A stretch of 64,000 nucleotides of DNA from Alentia gelatinosa (taxonomy: Eukaryota; Annelida; Polychaeta; Phyllodocida; Polynoidae), in contig OX465587.1 of assembly GCA_950022655.1 (NCBI GenBank), positions 33,979,716 through 34,043,715 on the forward strand, read 5' to 3'. Of this stretch, positions 43,681 to 53,321 are shown piece by piece (position 1 is the first letter of the stretch; every line of letters begins with the position of its first letter). Under the pieces are notes generated by a model. That model saw only the letters and a program-made list of their open reading frames with translations, was not told the origin of the DNA and ran no database searches. Position numbers and translations under genes: made by a program.

Positions 43681-44010
43681 GTAGGGAGTTAGCTCAGTGG
43701 TATAGCTCAGTGGTTAAAACACTAAACCTGCTATCCTAAGGTTGTGGCTTCGAGTCCTACTGCAGCCGCTCTTCTCCTGTATCCCCCGCTATATCAAAGG
43801 CCACTCCTTCTCATACGATGTCTGTGTGGTGTGGAAAGTAAAAGAACTCTCACCTCGGTAAATGTGTAGAGGTGACATTTCTGCCTGAATTCATCACATA
43901 GATTCGATCACCACCCTCGTGGTGTAAAAGCACCTTGAGAAAGTCTGGTAAGGACCCATAATGGTTGACTGGACGTTAAATCAAACCAAACAAACAAACA
44001 AATAAACAAA
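43681..44010 (+). mobile_element. SINE-1 with doubled A-box
   Basis: Head reads AGTTAGCTCAGTGG then TATAGCTCAGTGG. Full body and TTAAATCAAACCAAACAAAC tail. Same double head at 57,150. Confidence 0.85.
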
Positions 44011-44935
44011 TCACACCTCTCGTTTTAGAACTGCATTCTGTACTCGGCAGAGCACACTGTCCCTGTACACATGTGGGTGTGAATCTCAGGTGGCAGTATC
44101 TAAAAACCAGTTCGGGTGAAGTACATCTTGAAGTGGTTGGTACCTGAATCTATATTCTCTGGGTGTGGCATACGGTAATCTGAAGGAGAAGAATGGATGT
44201 CTTCTACGCCACACCCAGTTTCTAAATGTATTCAAAGAAGATATACACACAATGCAGGACGTCTTGACTGTTTCTGGGAGTACAATAGTCTGAATTGACG
44301 TCATTGCCGTAGTCAAAGTAAATACGAAACATCACTGGGGATGTTGCACTTTATCTATTCGTTTAATTATTGAGCAATAGGGTGTTAACGTTTTGGTCCC
44401 TGCATCCCTAACGGGATTATATTAATTTCTATACGAAGAGATTAATCATCCAAATTATCTGTATATCCATATAGTTTGTAATTGATCACATAATTAATCA
44501 TGGGTCAGTCTCAAAAGGACGTAACTAGCCTACCGAGTTGTAAAACTACACAAACAAACAAACTAATCACATAATTAGTAAACAAGGATTTTTAAACTTA
44601 CAACCAATAATTAGTGAGTCCTGGGTATAAGTAGCTAAACTCGGCTTTCCAAAATCAGCTCATAACTACAACCAATAATTATCATCTAAGCCATTGCAGT
44701 CCGAATATACAATGAGAACACCTTTGTCAAGCAGTAAGATGATATCAGAGAGATCAAAGATAAACCCATCCTATCAGAACTAGACGTACACAGCCTCTAG
44801 ATTAGACTGACCTCAGTCCCTGTGTCCTACCCTCCTCTCCTACTGCTGCCTACCGCCACCACACACTGTCCTTACCCCTCCACCTACTCTCCCCTTGGCC
44901 TGGCTGACACAGGACTGATTCTTGAGCCAGTTAAA
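44011..44935. other. No gene recognised
   Basis: AT-rich; a SINE-variant-like tail CTACACAAACAAACAAACT near 44,555 is the only familiar piece. Confidence 0.45.
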
Positions 44936-45218
44936 GCCTGATGCCCATCTACCGATTCCGGGTTGAGCGATTAGTTCCCAAATCGTATAGGAGTCGGTGA
45001 ACTTGTCACAGGCAAATTATGTAACCCTTCTCTCGACCGGCGGACATTGAAGAGATGGGGTGGTGGATATTAGTCCTAAGCAAATCGGTCTACTAATCGT
45101 TGGCTGACCCTTGCCTAGCTGTCCTACAGCTACCGACTACGGCCGACTCCGTTAGGATGCCTTCGATGAGACAAATTACCGTCTGTTTGTTCCGAAATCG
45201 GTAGATGGGCATTAGGTT
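44936..45218 (+). mobile_element. M1, forward copy of an inverted pair
   Basis: AAGCCTGATGCCCATCTACC start; order of interior blocks as in 37,039; ends GGTAGATGGGCATTAGGTTT. Confidence 0.82.
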
Positions 45219-45532
45219 TAGCCCAATGCCCATCTAACGATTTCGGAACATTCATGTACGTTTGTCGACGACAAACGTAGGGTTATTTGTCCCAGCCAAG
45301 CCATCCTAACGGAGTCGGTAGATGTAGGACAGCTAGGCAAGGCTACCCAGCGATTAGTGAACACTCGGTTTCTTTGTTTTTTTCCCTCCCCCAGCGATTA
45401 GTGGACCATACACCGATTTTATCAGTGTGTGGGTCGAGCGACGGTTTACATAATTTGCCTGCGAAAAAGTGACTGACTCCTATACGTTTGGGAACTAATC
45501 TTTCAACCCTAAATCGGTAGATGGGCATCCGG
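45219..45532 (-). mobile_element. M1, reverse copy abutting the first
   Basis: CCCAATGCCCATCTAACGAT start; interior blocks in reverse order (TTCGGAACATTCATGTACGT first), as at 12,424. Confidence 0.82.
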
Positions 45533-45759
45533 CTTTAGAGGAACCTTACACATTGTAATTTATTTTATTCATTCAATTTACGTTCATAATCAAAGACTTG
45601 AGCAAGGCTACCTCTAGATCTGTGACACAAAGATGGTGTCGTTAGTAGAAACTACAGCTCGCTCAACTATCGTAGACACCCCTCAGGGTGTAAGACACAC
45701 TCTCCCCCCCTAGTCTCTGATGTCCATCGGCGTCTGTCATAAAATCCATATATTGAAGG

Positions 45760-45990
45760 AGTCTGCCACGTGGTGGCGCTGTCATAGGCGGAACCGGAAG
45801 TAGGTGGCGCATTGTGGGAGAGGAGTGTGTTTTAATGACGCTGTCAATAGATCGATGAGATGTTAGTTAGTGGACGCTGGCTCTGACGTCACATACGTCT
45901 CAAGACTAATTAGCCCACGGAGAATGCGCATGGAGAGTGACATATTCAGGTCTGAGTGGATGAGGATGGACAAGAAGTGGTGTATGGACA
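45760..45990. promoter_or_regulatory. Promoter-like island: ETS, CRE and ZNF143-like motifs
   Basis: ACCGGAAGTA at 45,793, minus-strand CTCCCACAATGCGCCACC at 45,803-45,820 (ZNF143-like, 2-3 mismatches), CTGACGTCACAT near 45,884 and GAATGCGCATGG near 45,922. No exon recognised. Confidence 0.45.
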
Positions 45991-46349
45991 AATAGGAGTA
46001 GGCTCCTGCCATTACGACCGCTTTGTAGTTCCGCCATTAGGTGGTCGTAATTGAGGGATGGTCACTTTAGCATTATCTATTTTCAACCAGTTGAAAGATT
46101 ATATTTTCCTTGAAGAAGTGATTGTAATATTGATCACTAAATAAAAAAAATAGCATGTTGATCCCCGATTTTTAAGTTAGATGTGTGCTCTACAATGCTT
46201 ACACATCTTCATATTCAAGTTTCAGTAAAATGACACGGGTTTTAATTTCCAAGCTTAATTGACCGATATGCCTTTAAGTACGAGTTGCAGGTTTGTGTTG
46301 TGAGAGAGCTGGTTAAATGTGAGTGGCAGGTTTGTGTTGTGAGTGAGCA
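45991..46349. other. No gene recognised
   Basis: AT-rich; GAGTTGCAGGTTTGTGTTGT is repeated at 46,282 and 46,322. Confidence 0.45.
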
Positions 46350-46460
46350 GTATTGCTTAGTGTCAACTACGAGGATAATACGATCACGTAGATCAAAATA
46401 AATGTTGTATCTATTACCAACTTTACGACTAATTATCAGAAAAAAACATTACAAATAGTT
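46350..46460. mobile_element. HF-L fragment
   Basis: GTGTCAACTACGAGGATAAT and TATTACCAACTTTACGACTA parallel 41,950-42,025; left hairpin arm missing. Confidence 0.5.
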
Positions 46461-46614
46461 ACCACGACTTTTGTGACGTTTTGGTACCCTTTTCTAGCGG
46501 AAAGGCTACGGCTTTCCGTATACTACTCAGTAGCAATCTGTAGGCTCTATATGTGTAGTATAGATACTTCTATTAATTGGGTAATACACTACACAGGGGC
46601 AGAGACACAGAATG

Positions 46615-47225
46615 GCTCGGGTCAAGGTGTTAGCTCAGTGGTTAAGGCACTGATCTTAATACCAGGGATGTGGGCTCGAATCCCACTGCAGCCACCTTTC
46701 CCCTTTATTCCCAGCAGTGGTAGATTTGATGCTATATCAAAGGCCGGTCCTTCTCGTACCATGTCTATGTGGTGTGGTGTACAGTCACCTCTCTCCTTCA
46801 TCCCCAGCAGTGGTAGACTTACTGCTATATCAAGGGCCAATCCTTCTCATACCATGTCTCTGTGGTATTGTGTACAACCACCTTTCTCCTTCATTCCCAG
46901 TAGTGGTAGATTTACTGCTATATCAAAGGCCAGTCTTTCTCATACCATGTCTGTGCGGTGTGGTGTACAGCCACCTTTCTCCTTCGTCCCCAGCAGTGGT
47001 AGATTTGATGATATATCAAAGTCCAGTCCTTCTCGTACCATGTTTATTTGTTGTCGGAAGCGAAAGAACTCTCACTCAATAAATGTGTAGAGCTGAGATT
47101 TCTACCAGAGTTCATCAAATAGATTTGATCCCCACCCCTGTGGTGTAAACGCAGTGAGAAAAAGCTGAACCTTGATCAAGTCTGGAAAGGACCTATAATG
47201 GCTGACTGGGTGTTAAATCAAACAA
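46615..47225 (+). mobile_element. SINE-1 with a fourfold 93-bp body repeat
   Basis: Head TTAGCTCAGTGGTTAAGG, then four units starting at 46,691, 46,784, 46,877 and 46,970 (exactly 93 bp), then the normal 3' end. As 93 is divisible by 3, frames of 205 and 121 codons stay open; these are not genes. Confidence 0.9.
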
Positions 47226-47332
47226 ACGAACACAGAGTGGGTGTGAGAACGAGAAATCTTCATCTAAAGACGAGATCACTGAGCTCTGAATGGTAACAAG
47301 AACACAACCATTTGTTAACAGTGTGTCACATA

Positions 47333-47904
47333 TACATAGACAATAATCGATGGTTGTATAGACAATTGGCTGTAAACCACGAGAGGTTGACACGTAGTAA
47401 TATACGAGCATCAGCAAGTGTATCACGACGTTAGCCTCGAGTGGTTTACAGAGCCGCCTGTCCACAAAACCAATGTATGTTGTGTTCATCAATAAATCTT
47501 TTCCAATAAATCAAACCCATGAATTGCCACATTATAGCAGGGATGCAAGTTTCCCAACAAATAACGGAATTCCGACATTCCATATACACTGGCAACACTT
47601 GACTATGTATCGATTCATAGCCATCTGTTTCAAAATAATGTAAAAAGATTATTCTTCTTTTATAAGCGACTTTTTCCTCAGCCCCGACTTTTGTCCCTGT
47701 TAAAGGGTATATTCATATGTACTAGTTCTTTGCTCTATAGAACAAAGGGACTAGTTTCCCATATGGAATGGCTTTGAGGCCGTATACCACGGATTTGAAT
47801 CTATATACCATGGTTATGGTACCTGGCAGTTATAAACAATGCATTGTGGTTTACTGAGTCCCCATACATTCTCAATGAGTACTTTGTATACGATGGATAA
47901 TAAA
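47333..47904 (-). mobile_element. HF-J, expanded
   Basis: Minus-strand TTTATTATCCATCGTATAC start at 47,904; hairpin ATAGACAATAATCGATGG ... GCCGCCTGTCCACAAAACCA at 47,333-47,480. About 200 bp of extra DNA (47,500-47,700) near the inverted copy. Confidence 0.75.
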
Positions 47905-48240
47905 TTCTGTCACTCCGCGGATCCCCTCCTCTCTTTGACCGAACGCTTGAGACTGGGTGGTGGTGCAGAGGAGGCAGTTACTGTCTGTGTGTCATGGCTT
48001 TGTCTGTCTTTACCTGATCGTTACACAATGGGTGGCGCACCGTTTGTAGTCTTTATCTGATCGAGGATCTCAGGTGGCACTGTTTGTTTACAGAGCTAAT
48101 TCCGTATTTACATCAATAGGGGTACGCAGTACCTGTAGACATAGACACACAGGTGACAGTGTTCTATTTTATTATTATTTTGCTAATGAAAATCTACTTC
48201 TCTCATTTACAGTATACATAATTCTCTTTCATAAATCAGC
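47905..48240. other. No gene recognised
   Basis: Single-copy spacer; 73- and 104-codon frames have no recognisable content. Confidence 0.45.
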
Positions 48241-48669
48241 TAAAGGGGGGCGTCCACCAACCACGACAAGGCTACCACAATGGCTTCCTGACAAGATCCA
48301 CGATTTGCCTACGATTGGAGGCCTTGTCGTGGTTGGTGGATCCCAGTTCCTGACAAGAGTTTACGACAAGGCCATGACAAGGCCATGATTGGAAGCTTGT
48401 CAGGAGCCTTCCGACAAGGCTACGACAATATCAAACATATTCGATTTTTCCCACTACTGGACCCTTGTCTTGGAGTGTCATGGCGCGTCGGGAGTGTGTT
48501 GCAGAGGTCTTTGATAGGAAATTTTGGTGGAGCGTGCTCTTCCCGACACACCCCAACAACGCTGTCGTAAAGTCCCCCTTCTTACAACAAGACTATGACA
48601 AGCGTCGATTGGAACTTTCTTGTCTGCGCTTGTCGTAGCCTTGTCGTGGTTGGTGGGCGCCACCCTTTA
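48241..48669. mobile_element. Inverted-repeat element M5 with many GACAAGG motifs
   Basis: 34-bp ends: TAAAGGGGGGCGTCCACCAA and TTGGTGGGCGCCACCCTTTA are the outer parts. About a dozen CGACAAGG or CTTGTCG motifs fill both halves. TA at each terminus may be a TA target duplication. No transposase frame. Confidence 0.85.
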
Positions 48670-48812
48670 TGAAACAGTGGTTTGGACTTCCCAACAGACC
48701 CCACAGCTGTGGCCAACACCAACTTGTTTTCTCAGTCTCTGTTCACCCTCTTGGTCGTCTCGCCTCCTCGTGGTGCAGACCGGATATGCTTGCACGCAAG
48801 CATAACTAAAGC
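48670..48812 (+). repeat. Repeat R5 before a SINE
   Basis: GTTCACCCTCTTGGTCGTCT ... GCAGACCGGATATGCTTGC, as at 27,180. Confidence 0.65.
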
Positions 48813-48814
48813 GA

Positions 48815-49085
48815 CCGGGGTGGGTGGGGAGTTAACTCAGTGGTAAGGAGCACAGGACTTTGTTGATTCGGGTCCCACTGCGGCCACTTTTCTCCTTCAC
48901 CCCCCAGCAGTGGTAGATTTACTGCTATATCAAAGGACAATCCTTCTCATACCATGTCTATGTGGTTAGGGAAGTAAAAGAACTCTCACCTCGGTAAATG
49001 TGTAGGGGTGGGATTTCTTCCTACATTCATCTCTTAGATTCGGTCAAATTCGGTTAAACTACCCAAACAAACAAACAAATAAATC
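48815..49085 (+). mobile_element. SINE-1, variant tail
   Basis: Head GGTGGGGAGTTAACTCAGTG, body, tail GGTTAAACTACCCAAACAAAC. Confidence 0.82.
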
Positions 49086-49189
49086 TCGGTCTCTCTACGC
49101 AAATTCTACACAAACACAAAATTCTAAATTTTCCCTAAACCGCAACTTACATCCATATGTGAAGATACGAAACACAAGCCGCCATAACA

Positions 49190-49380
49190 CCTCGCGTTGT
49201 GACGTCATTAGCGGGCTTCCCGGGAGACGCTGTGACGTCACGTACATGCTGTGTCCCTCTCGCGGGGAGACGGAGCATCTTTTGTTCTGCGGCGTCATAA
49301 ATCGTTGTGCATTAATGAGGGCGCTGGGAAGATGGCCGACTTAATGGTGGACGGCGCGCTCACTGCTGAATAATTAAGTT
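49190..49380. promoter_or_regulatory. Promoter-like island: two CREs and a YY1-like site
   Basis: GTGACGTCA at 49,200 and at about 49,233, the second as GTGACGTCACG; TCTCGCGGGGAGA near 49,258; AAGATGGCCGAC near 49,330. No exon recognised. Confidence 0.45.
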
Positions 49381-49545
49381 TTTCTCCTCAGATGCTGCGC
49401 ATTAAGCTTGACACTGCTCCTGTGGGCGTGAAGGGGGGGGGGGCTGGATGCGTAAGTGTTGTATGGACGATATATATATCTATATCTCTCTCTCACTTAT
49501 ATATATATATATATATACATATATATATTTATACATATATGTTTA
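49381..49545. repeat. G run and (TA)n microsatellite
   Basis: 11 G at 49,433-49,443; ATATAT-rich stretch 49,470-49,545. Confidence 0.8.
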
Positions 49546-50104
49546 TACTGGAAAAGCTCAGTTTTATACGAAACTGATATTCTTACTCGGCCAGTACCGT
49601 GTGTACAATAAACTTATAAGTATAATAATACTTGACGATAATGTCGGTATAGATGAAAATTACATAGGAAATAACATATGTAGATTACAACAGATAGACT
49701 GGGGCAACGATATCATGAGATCATGAGGGCAGTGCACCCCCTGGCCGAGTGCAGAGTTCCTGGTAAGTCCCTAAGAATAGCACTACAGGGATCACGGGAT
49801 GGCACTATGGTCAGGCATATCTAGTTACAAACATTCCACAATACATAGATTACCTATATAAATAATATATATTTTCATATCTATGAGCGGGATAGTGACG
49901 CCGGATCACCGGATGTTATCCCGGTAAATCACCGGATCCCGCTCTCCACTCCCTACAACGGTCACTGTTATGCCGCTTTTCAAACAGGCAAGACCGAAAA
50001 TTTATATATATCATATTATATAGATCTTTTATGACGGGCAAGTTGAATCCAAACTTGAGAGCAAAATTTGTTTAAGATCCCGATGAACCATGCTTTAAGC
50101 ATAA
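49546..50104. other. No gene recognised
   Basis: ATCACCGGAT recurs at about 49,905 and 49,928 with CCGG-rich spacing; otherwise AT-rich. Confidence 0.45.
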
Positions 50105-50450
50105 TAAGTTCAGAAGTGGCAATTTTCCACTCTTCCATGGAAATCTCCATTTTTCATCTTCTGTATAAAAAGTTCTTTTTCCTTGTGTAGAACAAAGATG
50201 ATATTGATATAGTCTCATTCGCACACAAAGCAATACCCGTGGTTTGAGCTCCTCCAGACCTTCAGCCCCATAAAGCGGCTGACACCAAATAAATAGAGTG
50301 GCATCCCCACACCCCCTCAGCCCTATTCCATGGCCAATAACGATGCGTTTTCCATGTTTTCTCAGTCCCTCTGAAGCAGTAAATTCAACATGAAAAATAT
50401 TTCTATTTTTTCTCCTGGGCCCAACCTACTTCCCTGGTGATATGTCTCAG
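50105..50450 (+). repeat. Dispersed repeat R2
   Basis: CCACTCTTCCATGGAAATCT ... CCATGGCCAATAACGATGCG ... GCAGTAAATTCAACATGAAA. Confidence 0.75.
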
Positions 50451-51149
50451 GCTGTTGCCACTCTATAAAACATCGCCATCGGACGAGTGGCAGTTGAATC
50501 GTCCGATACGTCGCTAAGTTATTCATTAGAGTTGTGCTGTGATGTATTGGTGTTGGTGGTGTCAGGTAGCATTGTGTTTTTATTGTCGTGTATTTTAATG
50601 TCCACTGTCTTCTTCGTACCATCCCACAGGGAACATGCATCAGAGCAACTCCCAGATCATTTACTAAGAACACCACCTTATTACTATAATAAATGGATAT
50701 TAAAGTTGATGTATAGCTCGGATAGGAATCTTAGAGCAAGAATACGTGTTTTTGTTCTTGCGGGTAAAGATAGTTTTATTGTGGCTATTGTTAATCAGAA
50801 ACATAGAACAATGGCCTACTTTATTCCCAAAGCCCTCTGCTAAGATATTGTGTATTTATTTTTGTATGTGATATATCATGCCAAACGTTATATTCAGTTG
50901 ATTGTTCATGGCTTTTCCGAATACAATGGTGAATTCCATAACCTGAAATAAAAGCCGTCTGTCATATCGCCTTTTATCATTAGACTGGGTATGGATCATT
51001 CAGGTAGAAAAAAGACCAACTATATTCGACCAATAAGACCGTCAAAGATGGAAACGGGATGACACAGTAACAGGAGTATAATGATGTCAGCTGAAAAGAT
51101 TGTGTTTATGATCAGTTCGAAAAAGAAACCTGGTATATGCATCATGTCG
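50451..51149. other. No gene recognised; 118-codon frame
   Basis: The frame 50,487-50,843 starts at GTG, has one hydrophobic stretch (VLVVSGSIVFLLSCILM) and no known motif. Upstream of TPST, may hold a noncoding first exon. Confidence 0.35.
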
Positions 51150-51305
51150 AGCCGTGATTGGCTGGCATCATGTCAAGCCGTGATTGGCTGGCGTCATGTC
51201 GTGCTTTGATTGGCTGGCAGCATGTAGAGCTGTGATTGGTTGTTAACATGTCGAGCTGTGATTGGCTGTCAGCATGTCGTGTTCTGATTGGCTGTTAGCA
51301 GGTTG
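51150..51305 (+). promoter_or_regulatory. Six inverted CCAAT boxes in a 26-bp tandem array, upstream of TPST
   Basis: ATTGG (CCAAT on the other strand) occurs at 51,157, 51,183, 51,209, 51,235, 51,261 and 51,287, exactly 26 bp apart. Most sit in GTGATTGGCTG, the extended NF-Y consensus. The array ends 60 bp before the candidate exon start. The units have drifted elsewhere but the CCAAT cores are intact. Likely a promoter or enhancer element of TPST (inference). Confidence 0.65.
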
Positions 51306-51373
51306 TTTGTCCTCTGTACTCACGTGACCACTACAGACGCTCACCTCGTTATTCTTCTCGTTTCAGGTTTTCA

Positions 51374-51388
51374 CCAGCAGAGGGCAGG
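51374..51388 (+). promoter_or_regulatory. CTCF-like site at the TPST exon start
   Basis: CCAGCAGAGGGCAGG matches 14 of 15 positions of the CTCF core consensus as I remember it (CCASYAGRKGGCRSY). It lies 7 bp inside the putative exon. Motif match only. Confidence 0.4.
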
Positions 51389-51645
51389 CCGCCACTATGC
51401 TCGACCTTGACCTTGCCTCATGACGCGACATCACGTGACTCCCTGACCTCGGGTCGGGCAGGGGGGCAGACAACTTCCGGTGTAGACCAGCCAGCATTCA
51501 CCACCAGTCGGTGCCACCGGCGTCTTCCCGAGTCATGTGACTAAAAGGAAAAGCTGGAATGTACGTACCGGAAACGGAACCAGAAACGGAAATGTGTCCT
51601 GCTGATGTTTGTTGACGGAGAGGATTTAACCCGTGGATAGCTGTC

Positions 51646-51654
51646 TATATAAAG
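51646..51654 (+). promoter_or_regulatory. TATA box candidate of TPST
   Basis: TATATAAAG matches the TATA consensus, lies about 210 bp before the chosen ATG, and follows a GC-rich stretch with ETS-like TTCCGG (near 51,477) and repeated ACGGAA motifs (51,567-51,592). Confidence 0.5.
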
Positions 51655-51862
51655 TGTACCCGAGTGTACCCCGTATAGTGTACCCTGAGTGTACCCCGTG
51701 TGTACCCCGCGTGTACCCCCGGCAGTGCCCGCGGGCGGCGCTCCTCATGTCCCTATGCACCGCCAGGTGTCGTACACCACGGCCCTGCACCTCCTCCACG
51801 CCTCACCAGGCGGCGCCACCACCCCGCGGTCGTTGCGCGTGCGCGTGACGCAGGGCTCGAGG

Positions 51863-52746
51863 ATGTGGGTGCAGCGCTTGACGCGGCGCCTGACGCGCGT
51901 GCAGGTGCTGCTTGGGCTGGGTCTGAGTGTGGCCGTCGTCGTGCTCGTCAAACAGATGACCGACTCGGCGCAGCTCGACGCCGACACCGACCCGCCCGTC
52001 TACCGCCAGATGGCGCTCAAGTCCAACTACCAGTACGACGGTGGGGACCCGCCAGGGGGAGCCGCGGGGGCGCCAGGGGCAGATTATGTCTTCTACAACA
52101 AGAAGGTGCCGCTTGTGTGGGTTGGCGGGGTTCCCCGCAGCGGAACCACCCTGGCACGCGCCATGTTGGACGCGCACCCGGATATCCGGTGCGGTGAGGA
52201 GACTCGCGTCATCCCGAGGATTCTGGGAATGCACGCGCAGATGATGAAGTCTCCGCTGGAGGCGACGCGGCTCAAAGAGGCCAAGATCACGGAAGAGGTG
52301 CTGAATGACGCGCTGGGCGCTTACATCCTCAGCATCATCTCCAAGCACGGAGAGATGGCGCGAAGACTCTGTAACAAGGACCCCTTCGCTCTCAGATCCA
52401 TCGCCAAGATCGCCAAGATCTTCCCCCGCTCCAAGTTCATCCTGATGGTGCGGGACGGACGAGCCACCGTCCACTCCATCATCTCCCGCAAGGTCACCAT
52501 CAAGGGCTTCGACAGCCACTCGTATCGCGGAGCCATCCAGGACTGGAACCGGGCTATAGAGAACATGTACAACCAGTGCGAGGCGGTGGGCGAGAAGCAG
52601 TGCCTACCCGTGCACTACGAGAACCTCGTGCTGCATCCCGAGCGCGAGATGAGGCGCGTGCTCGCCTTTCTGGGCATGCGCTGGAACGACGTGGTGCTGC
52701 ATCACGAGAAGACCATCGGCCAGGCCGGCGGAGTCTCCCTGTCCAA
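51863..52746 (+). CDS. TPST: Tyrosylprotein sulfotransferase, first coding exon (3' part outside window)
   Basis: TPST is a type II membrane enzyme of the trans-Golgi that moves sulfate from PAPS to tyrosines of secreted and membrane proteins. The exon encodes 294 residues plus two bases of a split codon. Residues 13-30 are a hydrophobic signal anchor after a short basic tail. PRSGTTL at 91-97 is the 5'-phosphosulfate loop. [10 protein letters not shown] at 111-120 holds the catalytic Glu (113) and Arg (115). RDGRATVHS at 198-206 is the 3'-phosphate site. Cys110/Cys170 and Cys239/Cys247 have the spacing of the two family disulfides. The exon ends at VSLSK, a known vertebrate TPST junction, with donor AA|GTCAGT at 52,746/52,747. 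I chose ATG 51,863 because it has A at -3 and places the anchor at the N-terminus. In-frame ATG 51,755 would add 36 residues in a poor context. The last ~80 residues are encoded elsewhere. Body GC and CpG are far above the surroundings. Confidence 0.95.
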
Positions 52747-53321
52747 GTCAGTACACTCCTCTACTTATACATGTTATCTTATATACAATATTATTATACA
52801 GAGATGGCAGTTAATACATAGTCTCCCTGTCCAAGTCAGTACCTTCTCCTAATTTATAGTCCTCTTGTACATTTATACACAATATTATGGCCCAAAGACT
52901 CTATAACAAGGACCCCTTCATTCTTCGGTTAATACATAGTCTCCCTGTTAGAACCCTACCCTACTTATAGTTTTCTTGTACATTTATACACGATATTAAC
53001 AGTTGATACATAGTCTCCCTGTCCAAGTCAGTACATTCTCCTACTTTATGGTCCTCTTGTACTTGTACACAATATCAACTGGCAATAGTCTCCCTGTCCA
53101 AGTCAGTAACTCTTCTACTTTATAGTCTTCTTGTAGATACACGATACTAACAGATAGTACATAGTCTCCCTGTCCAAGTTAGTACATTCTCCTACTTTAT
53201 GGTCCTCTTGTACTTGTACACAATATCAACTGGCAATAGTCTCCCTGTCCAAGTCAGTACCTTCTCCTGCTTATAGTCCTCTTGTACTTATACACAATAT
53301 TAACTGGCAACATATAATACA
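52735..53321 (+). repeat. TPST intron minisatellite that copies the exon end and splice donor
   Basis: The exon-end sequence AGTCTCCCTGTCCAAGTCAG recurs downstream. Its donor GT falls at 52,747 (the real one), 52,835, 53,027, 53,102, 53,178 (GTTAGT variant) and 53,253. The regular part has a 75-76-bp period with a CTCTTGTAC...ACACAATATT spacer. Between 52,887 and 52,925 lies a degraded copy of exon bases around 52,357-52,395. The array resumes at 55,108 after a retrotransposon insertion. Confidence 0.85.

Larger units (their letters stand above)
51367..51862 (+). other. TPST 5' untranslated part of the exon
   Basis: A good 3' splice site (pyrimidine tract ending in TTTCAG at 51,361-51,366) may start this exon after an upstream noncoding exon, as in vertebrate TPST genes. 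Alternatively transcription starts inside it, about 30 bp after TATATAAAG at 51,646. A short upstream reading frame runs from ATG 51,747 to a stop at 51,846-51,848 and overlaps the alternative start at 51,755. A GTGTACCCC-type short repeat covers 51,655-51,715. The two start models cannot be separated from sequence. Confidence 0.6.

Noticed and set aside
46473..47090. 205-codon frame
   Set aside because: Explained by four 93-bp SINE body units, 93 being divisible by three.
50487..50843. 118-codon frame upstream of TPST
   Set aside because: No ATG at the start, no similarity recognised; one hydrophobic stretch alone is not enough.
51803..52519. 238-codon minus-strand frame
   Set aside because: Antisense shadow of the GC-rich TPST exon.
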